From positions 62,001 through 126,000 of the forward strand of contig JAIVFH010000094.1 of the NCBI GenBank assembly GCA_025765595.1: a stretch of DNA of 64,000 bases, given 5' to 3'. Below the pieces are notes generated by a model that was given only the letters and a program-made list of their open reading frames with translations, ran no database searches and had not been told where the DNA came from. Source of the DNA: Obelidium mucronatum. Its lineage: Eukaryota; Chytridiomycota; Chytridiomycetes; Chytridiales; Chytriomycetaceae. Below, in pieces: positions 22,195 to 32,987 of this stretch (positions are counted from its first letter, which is position 1; the number at the start of each line of letters is the position of its first letter). Made by a program: the position numbers and the translations under genes.

Positions 22195-23298
22195 ATGGGA
22201 CCCAAGCAGCGCTCGACAAAGAGAAAAAGCAACGCTGACGGGGCCGAAGCACCGCCGACGCCGTCCAAGAAGGCGCGCATTGCGGCTTTTGCGGCGCAGA
22301 CTCCTTCGGACGGCGCCGCTCTGTGCGAACAGCGGCGCGCGGCGGCGCCGCTCAAATGGGTTGGGCCGCACGCGTCGGCGGCGGGCGGACCGGCGAATGC
22401 CGTGGGTTACACGAGCCGTGTGGGCGGCCGGGCGTTTGCGCTGTTCCTCGGCTCGCAGCGCAAGTGGGAACGGCCGCCGCTGACCGACGCAGCGGTCGCC
22501 GCATTCAAGCAGCAGTGCGCAGACAACAACTTCAACAAGGCGCATATTGTGCCGCACGGGTCCTATCTGATCAATTTGGGTAATCCAGATGCTGAGAAGC
22601 GGAAGAAGGGGTTGGACGCGTTCCTGGAAGACGTCAGGTGAGAATGCTGTCGTGTATTTGAACTGCTGTCTCTCATTGAGATTTGACTTAGTCGATGTGA
22701 ACGACTTGGAATTGAGCTCTACAACTTCCACCCCGGCTCAACTGTTGGAGAGTGTTCTATTGAACATTCAATCTCTCTCATTGCAGAAGGCATCAACGAA
22801 GCCATCGCAAAAACTCCATCTGTTATCCTCGTCATTGAAAATATGGCAGGACAAGGAAACACGGTCGGAAGAACCTTCGAAGAGCTGCGTCAAATAATTG
22901 ACTTGGTGGAGAACAAAGAACGTGTGGGTGTTTGTTTAGACACTTGTCATTTGTTCGCTTCTGGCTACGATATACGAACTGCCGAGAAGTTTGATGGAGT
23001 AATGAAGGATTTTGATCGGATTGTGGGACTGCAATACTTGAAGGCAATGCACTTGAATGATTCCATGACGGATTTGAACAGCGGAAAGGATCGGCATGAC
23101 CATATTGGAAACGGAAAGATTGGATTGGAGGCCTTCAGATTCATTATGAACGACGACCGATTCAATTCGATGCCAATGGTGTTGGAAGTTCCTGTGGATC
23201 CCAAAACGGAGATTGCAATCTACACTCGTGAAATCAATCTTTTGTATAGCTTAGTGGAGGATGGAAACAAGGAATCCGAGAAGAAAGACCAAGAATAA
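22195..23298 (+). CDS. APN1: AP endonuclease IV
   Basis: Base-excision-repair enzyme that cleaves 5' of abasic sites using three metal ions. Two exons (22,195-22,637 and 22,692-23,298), about 349 aa. Basic N-terminus with NLS-like KQRSTKRKS and PSKKARIA. The TIM-barrel metal ligands are in place: VGPHAS, HGSYLINLGNP, YNFHPGST, VIENMAG, DTCHLFASGYD, HLNDS and DRHDHIGNGKIG. Domain is full length. Exon 1 is extremely GC-rich, exon 2 is ordinary. No frame breaks. It is divergent from the carrier gene (158 bp apart) and ends 16 bp before the stop of the convergent DUF952 gene. Confidence 0.95.
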
Positions 23299-23314
23299 CA
23301 GAGTGCAGTGTTGT

Positions 23315-23742
23315 TTACTCCAAGCCAAAATCAAACTTTCCCTCCGCGTTCACAGAAACCTCCAAAACCCTTGCAACCATATTCGCAGACAATTTTCCGT
23401 AAAGATGAGGATATAGTTCCGATTCTGGAATAGTGGCGCCAACGCCAACTGGAGTTGGATCGACCGGAGCTTCCCACTTAAGCTCTCCTTCGTTGCAGTT
23501 GCTAACTGGTATCGACAAGACGATAATCTTCTTTTCCCCCGTGTAGAACAGATTGGCGACACGCAGCGCTTGAACAGCAGTGCTTTGTGTGTGTGAGCAG
23601 CTGCATTGCAAGACCAGTCGCTCACCTCAAGTGTACAAATCCGTCTCGCTCATCAATCGGAGATGGAAATGAAGCCGTTTCGTCCAGCGGCCATTCGCTC
23701 TGCAGAAGGATCTTGTAGACAGTTCAAGTTGCCACCTGTCAT
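23315..23742 (-). CDS. DUF952-domain protein
   Basis: Two exons (23,742-23,626 and 23,600-23,315), about 132 aa. Family hallmarks in order: VYKILLQSEWPL, DERDGFVHLS, a middle strand pair (KKIIVLSIPV) and YPHLYGKLSANMVARV. DUF952 folds resemble small metabolic or RNA-binding enzymes; the function is unknown. The ATG and the domain are in different frames: one base too many near 23,720 separates MTGGNLN from VYKILL, one of the +1 breaks seen across this window. The start is 29 bp from the divergent EndoU start. Confidence 0.75.
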
Positions 23743-23771
23743 TTCTTTGAAGTCAATTTACATACGAAACA
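23743..23771. promoter_or_regulatory. 29-bp divergent spacer, DUF952 / EndoU
   Basis: Only 29 bp separate the two divergent start codons. Transcription of at least one gene must start inside the other, or initiation is leaderless-like. Function is inferred from position, and the DUF952 start is uncertain because of a frame break. Confidence 0.35.
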
Positions 23772-24824
23772 ATGGCCGATCTGCTTGTCCAACTCTGCGG
23801 CCTCTTCTGCGGGAAACCGGCGCAAGATCAGCAGCAACAGCAGCAGCAGCAGTACCAGCAACCGCAGCCGCATCAGCAGGCGTACGAACTTCAGCCACCT
23901 GTGCATGCGCCGGCCTGTCACACAGCCGCCCCCGCAGGCGCCATTCCTCGTGAGCAGCGGCGCAAAAGTCGCCGCGCCAACTGCCGGCGAGCTGGCCAAT
24001 CTTAGTGCGGCACTTGCGCGGCTGTGGGATCTGGACGCCAACCGCTGTCAACCAGGAACACACTTCACTCTCAATCTACAGAACAAAACCTTTGTCAGCA
24101 ACACTGCGGATAAAGCGCGAGAGCCACTATTCCAGAACTTGGACCCCGCCATCTTTTCCCACAGACCCACCTACGCCAAATTTATCGACTTGTTGAAGAA
24201 CTTCACTGCTGAAGGCGGAGTCGCTGAAAGCGTATCTGCCACAAGAACTAGGCAAGAAAAGGAATTCATTGACTTGGTGTATGCTACAGGCACCAATCCA
24301 ATACACGCACAAGTACTTGATTGCTAAGAACTTGGCCCAAGCCGATCCAACCCAATTCAAGCAACAACTTTACCAAATCTGGTTCGAGCTTTACAAGCGA
24401 GTCGTCAAGAACGATACATCTGCGTTTGAACACACATTTGCGGGCGAAGTGCGATGACGGAGAAGTTGTTGGGTTTCATAATTGGATCACGTTTGCGTTG
24501 GAAGAAAAGGCAGGGCGTGCAGACTACAGAGGCTATATTTTACCAAAAAGTAGGAATGGGCAGCGTGGCCCACACCCTACTGGAAATGAGGCTGTGTTGA
24601 GCTTCCAGTTGAGTTGGAATGGTGATGTGAAACCTGTTTCAAGTTTCTTGATTGGTGCGTCACCCGAGTATGAATTGGCTCTCTACACGCTTGTATTTTT
24701 GGTAGGCCAAGAGGGATCGCCTGTCCCTGTTGTGATTGATGATGTCGATTGTGAAGTCGTTGTTCACCAGTTTACAAACCGCAGTGGGCAAAAGATTGGA
24801 AGCGCGTATGTTGCTATTTGCTGA
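23772..24824 (+). CDS. EndoU-family endoribonuclease
   Basis: About 350 aa. MADLLVQLCGLFCGK, then a Gln-rich linker, then the XendoU domain: RLWDLDANRC, HKYLIAKNLA, IWFELYKR, SAFEHTFAGE (first catalytic His), GFHNWITFALEEK (second His), DYRGYI (with the family's conserved Tyr) and SSFLIGASPEYELALYTLVF; a Lys in the C-terminal strand region would complete the site. EndoU enzymes cut RNA at uridylates. Three single-base frame breaks, all +1, interrupt it: in the C-run near 23,937, near 24,295 (ACCAATCC) and near 24,452 (GAAGTGCGATG). The domain is complete once these are bridged, so I regard the gene as real with assembly errors, or less likely a fresh pseudogene. Confidence 0.8.
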
Positions 24825-25487
24825 TTCCGCTTGACTTTCTTTAATCTTGTGTTTAAATTGTTGATTCTGAATCGTTGGGTGTTTCTCCTTTTCTGTTATA
24901 AATGCTCTGTTTCGTTTGATGAAAGCAAATATAAAGACTTTCTTGCAAGTGTGATTGTAGTCGCAACATGAGTGGCTTTCGCACTTGAAATTTCCAGCCA
25001 TTCGGCACAAGCCTCCCGGCGGCACAATTATGAGAGAAGCAATGTTTTCATTAATCAAGCAGCTGAGAGCCTCAAGAACATAAAATATGGCAGATCGAGA
25101 GTAGAAAGAGGTCGTACATAAAGGTTTAAGGTTAACGCGAGATTCGTTCGAAACAGACTTTGCAAAGTGGCGAAGTCATCTGATTTTCAAGCCCAGCATT
25201 TCTGAGTGGCGATAGCTCCAATCCGATTTTTTCGCACCTTGCTGGCTCGCTAAATACTTTCCTTGCTGGATGAGAGACTAGGGTATAAGCGATGTTTCGT
25301 GCCTTAGGTTGATTAGCAGAATTTCGGAAATCCATGACCCAAAAACTCCCATCCAAGCTTGGGTCACAAGGACGATCACTCGCACTTCTTGTGATCCATA
25401 TCGCATGACGAAAGTGGCGGAATTCTATAAAAACGAAACCTCCATCAACCACTTCAGATCCATCCAAGCCACTCAATCAAAGACAAG
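24825..25487. promoter_or_regulatory. Spacer with TATA promoter of the second EXORDIUM gene
   Basis: About 660 bp without a convincing gene. TATAAAAA at 25,426-25,433 lies about 55 bp before the next start codon, the clearest TATA box in the window. A minus-strand frame around 24,950-25,058 encodes a Cys-rich run (GGLCRMAGNFKCESHSCCDY) that might be a small secreted protein exon, but no signal peptide or splice context supports it. Confidence 0.45.
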
Positions 25488-26737
25488 ATGCTTCTTTCTG
25501 CTCTCCTCACTGCTAACTGCCTTTGCTACTGTTAGCATCGCTGCCCCAGCTTACGAGCCACTCCCAAGCACTGTTCGCTTGCAGAAGATGACCAATGGAA
25601 TCCAGAACCAAGCGCTCGTGGCTCCAGTTTCTGCTCACCTTACCAACTATGGTGGTCCAGTCATTCCAAACGGTTAGCTCTCACACTGAAATAATATGAA
25701 ACTTGAATATTCGCAATACTAAATAACATAATACAGTTGAGGTTCACCCAATCTACTACGGAAACGCCAACTACCAATCCAACCTCGACGCGTTCTACGC
25801 TGGAGTCACCAACTCTGCCTGGATGGACGTCATGAACCAGTACGGAGTCTACCGTGGAACTGCCGTCAAGGGATTCGGCGTTCCTGCCACCAAGTCCTCT
25901 TTGGATGATGTCGCTGATATTCAAAAGATGTTGATTGACCTTGTCAAGGGGTGGAACCATCCGCCCAACCGCCAACACCTACTACCCAATCCACTTTGCG
26001 CCAGGCATCTCTATTTCTCAAGGTGGTTCTGCGTCTTGCAAGGTGTTCTGTGCCTACCACGGAACCATTGATGTTTCTTCGCTCAACGTTGGTACCAAGT
26101 ACTTGTACTACGGTGTTATGCCAGACCAAGGAGGTGCTTGTGCAGGAGGATGTGGTTCTAATGCACAAACTGTCAACAACTTGTTCTCTGTTTCCTCGCA
26201 CGAATTGTGTGAGGCTGCTACTGACGCTGCTGTTGGACTTGCCACTGTGATTGGAGCGCCACTTGCCTGGTACGACCAGACTAACGGAGAGAACGGTGAT
26301 ATCTGTAACGCGCAACAGTTGAGTTTATTTTCTTTTTTTCGGTGTATTTGAATGCTTGTTTCTAAGATGCTATTTTACGTTCTTTGTATGATAGAGGTAC
26401 CACCGTTGGAGGAGATGGAGTCACCTACGTGGTTCAAAAGCACTGGTCTAACGCTGACAACGCGTGTCTTGCAAACAAGGCTGGTGTCCCACAAACAACT
26501 ACCAAGACTACAACCACCACCACCACAACTACCAAGGCTGCCACCACTACCAAGGCTGCCACTTCTACCAAGGGAACTACCACTACCACTACCACCACCA
26601 AGAAGGCGACTACCACTGGAAGCACTGGTGGCCCAGTTGTTGGAGGACTATGCACACAAGGAGTTTCTCAATGCTCTGCTGGTACCATGTACTACTGCCA
26701 AGGCAGCAAGTGGATTGTTTGGTACGTCGGCTGTTAA
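25488..26737 (+). CDS. Secreted EXORDIUM-like domain with Thr-rich linker and chitin-binding-like tail
   Basis: Three exons (25,488-25,672, 25,737-26,317, 26,395-26,737), about 368 aa. Signal peptide MLLSALLTA followed by FATVSIAAP. EXO-like core: HPIYYGNANYQSNLDAFYAG, TAVKGFGVPA, GVMPDQGGACAGGC and SSHELCEAATD with AWYDQTNGENGDIC. A (TTTK)n linker of about 50 residues follows, likely O-glycosylated, then a C-terminal Cys module CTQGVSQCSAGTMYYC..SKW..WYVGC resembling CBM19-type chitin-binding domains. Two +1 breaks: an extra A near 25,512 in the signal peptide and an extra G in GGGG near 25,951. Probably cell-wall anchored through chitin. Strong TATA box upstream and C-biased codons suggest high expression. 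Confidence 0.8.
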
Positions 26738-27039
26738 GCTGTTGGTGCTCTTGTCTAGCTTTTTTGGATTCTATGATTCGACCCAAAGAACTATACCCCT
26801 CTTTTGGAGATTTTGAAATAAAGTGAAGTTGTAATTGTAGTTGATTTGATTGTTCCTCACCAAAAAAGTGTCGAAGTGAGTCAGGATTTTTTTTTTCGCT
26901 GTGATCATATGTGCTGCGCTCGATAAGATTATTGCTGAGATGATTCTATTCTCACGAAATGGTGCTATTTAAGAATCTTATTTGTCCTGCCAGAAACGGC
27001 GTTTATTCAAAAGTCGCTTCTTTATTTCACTTTGAGGGA
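26738..27039. other. Intergenic spacer
   Basis: About 300 bp between two co-directional genes. Contains AATAAAG near 26,816 (likely polyadenylation signal of the upstream gene) and nothing coding that I can support. Confidence 0.5.
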
Positions 27040-27923
27040 ATGCGGATCATTGGCCTAACTGGCGGCATTGCGTATGTATTCCCTCCCCCTCCAAAAACTA
27101 GGCGTTTATAAATCCCTCAAAAGGACTGGCAAATCTACAGTCTCAGATATCCTTCGGGGTCATCAGTTTCCAATCGTCGATGCCGATGTAATTGCGAGAC
27201 AAGTAGTGCTTCCAGGAACACCCGGCTTCCGAAAGATTGTAAAAGCATTTGGAACAGATGTTTTGGATCAGGAGACTGGGCTTTTGGATAGGCCAAAGTT
27301 GGCCCAGAGAGTTGTGAGTTTCGTACCTGGCGCACTGTTTTAAAATACCAATCGCTTACCAGCAAAAACCCCCTTCTTGCAATCTTTAAGTTCAGCGACG
27401 CTTCGGCTCGATCTACGGTTAACCAAGCTACACACCCTTACATCCGGCTGGAGATGCTACGGCAACTCCTGGGGCATTTCTTGCGAGGCAACTCTGCTGT
27501 TATTCTGGACACGCCACTTTTGTTTGAAGCTGGGATTGTGAAATGGGTTCACTTAATCATGGTTGTATACGTGTAAGTTGAGGTCTCCTTTTTTTGGGTT
27601 ATAGCATTCCCCTTTAACACTGATTACAACACAGCCCTCAAGATATCCAAAAGGAACGCCTCATGTCTCGAGACCTAATCTCATCCACCGCCGCGCAACA
27701 ACGAATCGAATCCCAAATGTCAATTGAAACAAAAAGGGAACGCGCTGATATCGTGATTGACAACACTGGAACGAAACCAGAAACTCGAGAGAATGTATCA
27801 AGAGTCTTGTCACAATTGAAACCGTCGAGTTATCTTGTCACTGCTTTCACGTGGATTGTGTTTTTTTGGCCGGCGGCGTTTGGTTATGTTGGGTTGTCGG
27901 CGTTGAAGGCTCTCAAACTCTGA
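27040..27923 (+). CDS. Dephospho-CoA kinase
   Basis: Last step of coenzyme A synthesis. Four exons (27,040-27,071, 27,124-27,313, 27,391-27,572, 27,635-27,923), about 230 aa. P-loop GLTGGIATGKSTVS is split by intron 1. Then FPIVDADVIARQVV, FSDASARSTVNQATHPYIR, the LID-region DTPLLFEAG, and SRDLISSTAAQQRIESQM with RADIVIDNTG. Matches the yeast CAB5/animal DCAKD arrangement, ending in a hydrophobic C-terminal segment (FTWIVFFWPAAFGYVGL) that may anchor the enzyme to a membrane. Tightly spaced introns, no frame breaks. Confidence 0.92.
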
Positions 27924-28043
27924 TGTTTTGTCATACACAAAAAGAATAGACACTTTTCTTTTTTTTTTTTGTTTCTTCTATACACTGCATATATATCTGT
28001 CCATTATGTGTTTTTGTTGTTTTACTGTTTTTCTTGGTCATGA

Positions 28044-31000
28044 TTATTTCACTTTTTTGTGCGCTTTTGCGACAATGGAGGATATATCCCCTCCTATTTT
28101 TGGGAGAGACGGTGTACTGTTATGCAGAATGGTGAACGCGTCGGCAGCTGCCGTTGATGTTGGAACTGAAATGCGACCTCCTCCTCCTCCATTTACAATC
28201 CTCTCCTCTCTATAATTCAATGAATGGCTCGGAACACCACTGAGTGTATTAATGTTCTTATTACTAGATGCACGACCGTTTTTCTGTTGCGGAGGTTCCA
28301 TAGACGTTCTTCGGTGAGTTTTCGCGTTGTATTTGGTTAATGAACTTGTACTGCTCTGTGTTAGCTTTTTGATGTCGTATGAACTTGATTTGTCGGGGTC
28401 GTCTTTGGTGTATATGACGCTGTGTGCTTTTTCACCACCATGCCTGCTGCTACTGCTGCTGGTGTTGGTGTTGTTGCTGGTGGCTAGGCCAATAGTTGTT
28501 GTTCCGGCGGTATTCGAAGCATTATTTGTATGAGCTGAAGCTGAAGCACTCGATGACGATGATGTATTATTGTTATTGGCCAACGCAGCTGTCACATTCG
28601 TCAATGTCACTTTCGTTCGCGACGTTGAGAATTGAGGACGTTTCAAGGCAGAGCTTGTAGATCTCTCTTGAGCTGCGATTTTGCTCAATGACATTGGCGA
28701 TGATAGTTCCGTTGTGGTGTGTCGGTTGTTGTTGTTTTTTAATTGTAAAGACGAAGCCGTCGTCGCGGTGGTGGTGGTGGTTGTTGTTGTTGTTGGGGCG
28801 GCGGCGGCCATGTCTAAACTTTGGCGGTTTCGAGTTTTGATTCGGTTCGCGGTTATCCCTGCGGTTGTGCCGACGGTGGAACCGGCGCCGCCCATGTCTC
28901 CCAGTAAATCCGAGGAACTACCACCACCACCTCCGATAATTTTATTCCTTGCTGAAGGAGATGTGATTGTGGATGGATCCATTGGTAGTAGTTTGGAGGA
29001 GGTGTCTGCGGCGTCGGTGAACATGCGGCTGTCGAATATCGTGCTTGTTGACGTTGTGGTTGCAGCGGCGTTGCCGATGGATTCGAAACTTGTTCCCAAG
29101 GATCTGTTTGGGCCGGTGTTTGATATTGTGTCGTGCGATGGTGCTGATGTCAGTGTTGCTAAAGTGTAGGATGGAGTTGGTCCTGTTGAACCTCGAGGGA
29201 CTTGAGAATAGGAATTTAATAACACGCCTTGTCCGTTTGGTTTAGTGGATGCGAGAGCTACGGATCCGGCGCGGCGTTTCACGGATGTGGAAAGAGAAGT
29301 TGTGGGAGCTGCAGGAGCAGGAGGAGCAACGCCTTGGCTGGTTCGACCTGTTGATGATGCTGCTTTCAAGGAGGCGCGTTTTCGTATCGGATACATGAAC
29401 CGAATGGCGCAAAGAACGATTCGCAAGACTTTTTGGAATTTGAGGTGGGCGCTGTAGGATTTCATCATGTCCAAAACGTTTGTTTGGCCCATTCCTTTGC
29501 TGCCAGTTTCTCCCTTTCAAGGAAAAAAAAAGAGGTTGTGAAGATATTCAGCTTTAGATGAGAGAGGTTTTGCGATCAGAATTTACTTTGATCCATGGGT
29601 GTGATATTATCTCTTTGGCTGATATCCGTTTCGCTGGGTCTACTCTCAACATGGAATCACACAGACTTCTCGCTTAATGTATTTTTTTGGTGATGTATAA
29701 TTTCGATCAGTTTCCTATAAAAATAATGGTATCGCTTCACCTCCAGGTGCTATCGTTTTCCAGTATTCTTGCGGGTAGACTATTTTACCTTCGACTACCA
29801 TTTTCTGAAACATGTGCTGGACTTCTTTACTGAATCCACACAGTCTAAAGACAGATGGTTGGGCGTCAGCGGTCCAAAATTCATTCTCGCTTTAAGGAAA
29901 CTTTTGCCACCTACAGCATATATGTCATGACTCCTATACTCCATATATCGCATTGTGCGCTGTATGGTAAACTCTGTATTATTTCAGGGGCTGGAAATTT
30001 TTTTTTAGAGATGAAAAGATCTTGGCTATTATAATGAAATACCCATGTAAAGAGGAGTTCCGACAACGTTTTCCATCATTGTACAAGAATTGACCCACGT
30101 GGCCAGCCCAAAATCTGAAACTTTAATGTTGAGCTTGTCGAATGGATCCGAGCTTGAAAGTAAGATGTTGGCGGGTTTGATGTCTCGATGCACGATTCCA
30201 TGGGCATGCAGATATCCTTATTGTTTTTTGTACGTGTGTGTGTGTTCAGATTGTGTCTTTGATGACAGGCATGAAATTTGCGTGGATTACCAACAGCATC
30301 GGCAAGTCTCCTTACAATGACTCTGATATCTCCTTCGGAACATCTTCGAAATCGTTCGTCTAGTTCTCCGCCGCCGCAGCTGTTTTAATGAATTAGTACG
30401 ATGGTGAAGGAGTGGAAATGTCCGACAGAGTATGAATGATGTGTGAAGATAAAGGGGTAAGAGATAGAATACACCGCCTTCGGCGGTACAATAAGAAGAA
30501 AAAGAACATCACCGCCTTTGGCGGTAAAAGAAAAAAAATAAAGAGAAGAGTAGTAAAGGACGCCCTTCGGGCGTAATAATACTAAACTGCTCCATCACCA
30601 AAAAAATCTGTTTAGGAGTCTCATAAACCTCAAACAATTTAATAATGCTCTTGTGTTGAATGAGTTTCATGATTGAAACTTCGCGTTGCAATTGTTCATA
30701 ATTCTTTATAGAGCCTTGCTTCTTTTTGAGTGATTTGCAAGCAAAGGCGAGACCAGACTCCTTTTCTTGGACAAGATAAACTGTACCAAATGAACCTCTT
30801 GTGGGAGCCAGTGGGATTGATATTTAGGGAGTAGGAATGTTTTAGAAAGAAGGAAAGAAAAAAAAAACAAAAAATAAAAAAAAGTTTGAAAGAGATTATC
30901 GAAACTCAACTGGCCCAGTTTTCGACCTATCCGGTACTTTCGTTCCAGGTCGCTGACGTCTTCAACTCGATGGTGGTCTATGCGGTCCTTCTTGTCGCCC

Positions 31001-31065
31001 GCCAGATCGGTCGAACCAGTCGCGTCCGAGTTTCTATCGAAGTTGTGGTGTGATGAATCTTGCAT
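28044..31065 (-). CDS. CAMK-like Ser/Thr protein kinase with long disordered tail
   Basis: About 8 exons on the minus strand: 31,065-30,911, 30,797-30,588, 30,379-30,291, 30,215-30,043, 29,990-29,915, 29,844-29,741, 29,672-29,587, and about 29,511-28,044. All kinase landmarks are present: [16 protein letters not shown] (Lys), E in [39 protein letters not shown], and [21 protein letters not shown] and the HPWI end followed by NVLDMMKSY suggest the CDPK/CAMK group. The C-terminal ~480 residues are Ser/Thr/Asn-rich and disordered with no calcium-binding motif. The last junction is one base out of frame. Intron 2 carries three GC hairpins. It is divergent from the RCC1 gene, only 38 bp between starts. 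Confidence 0.82.
30473..30574. repeat. Three palindromic GC hairpins in a kinase intron
   Basis: ACCGCCTTCGGCGGT (30,473), ACCGCCTTTGGCGGT (30,511) and ACGCCCTTCGGGCGT (30,560): each is a 6-bp perfect or near-perfect stem around a 3-nt loop, separated by A-rich spacers, inside the kinase intron 30,380-30,587. They share the CGCC(TTC)GGCG core with the array at 32,145. Confidence 0.85.
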
Positions 31066-31103
31066 TTTATTTCTTTTTTATTAAATATTTTATTAAAAAA
31101 GAA
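31066..31103. promoter_or_regulatory. 38-bp divergent spacer, kinase / RCC1
   Basis: Only 38 AT-rich bases (TTTATTTC..[20 protein letters not shown]) separate the start codons of the two genes. A shared core promoter with very short or overlapping leaders is inferred. Confidence 0.4.
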
Positions 31104-32758
31104 ATGCACAAAGTGTTTCGCGGAGTTTTGCGCAAGATTGGACTCGGCGTTCGGACACGCAGCCCAAAGACGGCGGCGTTTGAGACGGAACGAGTGTCCG
31201 AACACGCACACGCACACTTGCGCAACACGTTTGCGTTCGGCAGCGCGGTCGACGGACGCCTCGGGACGCTCGCCTCGCTCGACTCGCCGACGCACCGAAC
31301 CGACTCGCCGACGCACCGCATCGAGTTCTTTGGCGACACGGGGCTCGCGGGGCTCGCGGCGGGCGGCGCGCACAGCGTGTTTGTCCGCGAAGGCGACGGC
31401 GCGGCGTTCGGCTGCGGCAGCAACTTCTACGGGCAGACGGGCGTCAGCGCCGTCGTCGACGACTACGACGATGACGTCGATGCCGTCGAAGTGCCGACGC
31501 GCGTCGGCGTCGTGGCGGCCGACAAGCCCGCGGCCGACAAGCCGCGCTTTGCCCAGGCTGCGTGCGGCGCCTTCCACTCGGCCGCAGTGGCGGACGACGG
31601 CTCGCTGTGGACGTGGGGCGCCGCGTGTCTGGGCCGCAGGGACGAGCTGTACGACGCGAACGCCCTCAAAGTGCCGTTCTTTGCGGACGCCCGCCGAAGA
31701 GTCGTGTGCGTGAAGGCCCAGGGCGACCTGACCCTGGTGCATGCAAAGCCGCTCGACTCGGAAAAGGACGACGAAGTCTACGTGTGGGGCTACTTTACAG
31801 CCGGCAACAAGATCCACAAGTCTACTGTCCCCATTCTGGTTTCGCATGCTCTCTCCTTGTCCTCTGTAAATGCTATTGCTGTCTCTTTATCCACTTTTGC
31901 TGTCCTTGGCTCTTGCAATAGTAGTAATAGTAATGATTCTTCTCATCCTCGCTGTCGTGTCGATTTGTTTGGTTTCTTTGATTCTTTGACGGCTTTTGAT
32001 CAACCAATGTTTCCTACTTATTTGGAAATGGATTCTGTCGATCGTGTTTATTCCTTTTCTCCTGTCGCTTCTTTTTTCTGTGATTTGTTTTTGGCTGAGG
32101 ATGTTGTTGATTTTGTTGTTTTCAGAGGTGAATTTCTCGATTGTACGCCGAAGGCGTGACATCACCGCCGAAGGCGGTTTTACTGAACGCCGAAGGCGTG
32201 ACCTCTCCGCCGAAGGCGGTTTTTCTTGTACGCCGAAGGCGTGACATCACCGCCGAAGGCGGTGTTTATACACACCAAAGGCGTGATACCATCACCTCTA
32301 TAATCTCACCGCCGAAGGCGTGATTCCATTCCATCGCCTTCAGCTTTTTAACTCTTCATCCCCATCATACAGACATTGGGTTGATACTATTAAAGAACGG
32401 AAACCTATATGAATTCCAAATCCCATCATCATCATCATCATCATCATCAAGTACAACAACACCACCGCCATCGGAACCAAAACTCCTCTCTTTTCTCCCA
32501 CCATCACAGTTTATAGCTGGAATATGCGTCAACAACTTTGGTCTCTTGATTCGATACAAAGAATCCGGTGCGATTGATTTTTTACCCTTTGAAGGACTTG
32601 GGAATGTCGATCGAGCGCGTATTTTATCTCTTCTTGGTTCACCGGATGCATTCAATTCTGCACCAAAACAGCGCGTTCTTGAAGAAGGTGGCAAGTTGAT
32701 GGCGTGTGGGTGGGATCATGCGATTATACACCAAGACAAGACGAAAAAGAGTTGTTGA
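31104..32758 (+). CDS. RCC1-repeat protein
   Basis: Two exons (31,104-32,127 and 32,373-32,758), about 470 aa. Degenerate RCC1 beta-propeller blades: FAFGSAVDGRLG, LAAGGAHSVFVREGDGAAFGCGSNFYGQTG, AACGAFHSAAVADDGSLWTWG, DEVYVWGYFTAGN, and in exon 2 LILLKNGNLYEFQ and ACGWDHAIIH. RCC1-type propellers serve as GEFs or adaptors; nothing here defines the partner. The N-terminus (MHKVFRGVLRKIGLGVRTR) looks like a mitochondrial presequence, so a mitochondrial RCC1-like role is possible. Exon 1 starts extremely GC-rich and becomes AT-rich towards its end. The intron is filled with palindromic GC repeats. A (CAT)n tract in exon 2 encodes nine serines. Confidence 0.8.
32145..32325. repeat. Tandem array of palindromic GC hairpins in the RCC1 intron
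   Basis: Alternating ACGCCGAAGGCGT (32,145; 32,187; 32,230) and ACCGCCGAAGGCGGT or CCGCCGAAGGCGG (32,164; 32,207; 32,249), then decayed copies (32,273; 32,308). The pair repeats with a period of about 42-43 bp, so it is a tandem repeat of a double hairpin. Each stem is 5-6 bp around a GAA loop. The array fills most of the 245-nt intron 32,128-32,372. Short frames through it (repeating AEG or PPKA) are not genes. Confidence 0.9.
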
Positions 32759-32987
32759 TTAATCTGCGAGCGTGGCGAGCTTTCTTTATATGAATTAATA
32801 GATGCGTTTTTCTTGCACTATTCCATGGCTACAAGTTTCAAAGCTCGTCATTTTTGAAGATGGGAGCTTCTTTTGGGACTTTGGCAACAGACTGCTATTA
32901 TTCACACTATCCGAAATTATTCTACTATCTATTAAATAACTGTCCTATAAATATTCTCAAAAAAAATAACGCAAAAAAAAGAGCGAT

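Noticed and set aside
24660..25058. Cys-rich minus-strand frame
   Set aside because: Overlaps the EndoU 3' end, lacks a signal peptide and splice support.
28327..29169. Plus-strand frames over the kinase tail
   Set aside because: Antisense of Ser/Thr/Asn repeats in the kinase C-terminus; Val/Leu-rich mirror sequence only.
30978..31847. 289-codon minus-strand frame
   Set aside because: Shadow of the GC-rich 5' half of the RCC1 gene and of the divergent promoter; Arg/Val/Ala-rich, no motif.
31996..32323. Repeat-containing frames with AEG/PPKA units
   Set aside because: They translate the hairpin array inside the RCC1 intron.
32145..32325. CRISPR-like array
   Set aside because: Repeats are short palindromes with a 42-43 bp tandem period and no unique spacers, in a eukaryotic nuclear intron.
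30473..32325. Mitochondrial DNA insert as the source of GC hairpins
   Set aside because: The flanking sequence is ordinary nuclear intron; no mitochondrial gene or tRNA is present, so transfer of a whole mtDNA piece is not supported.
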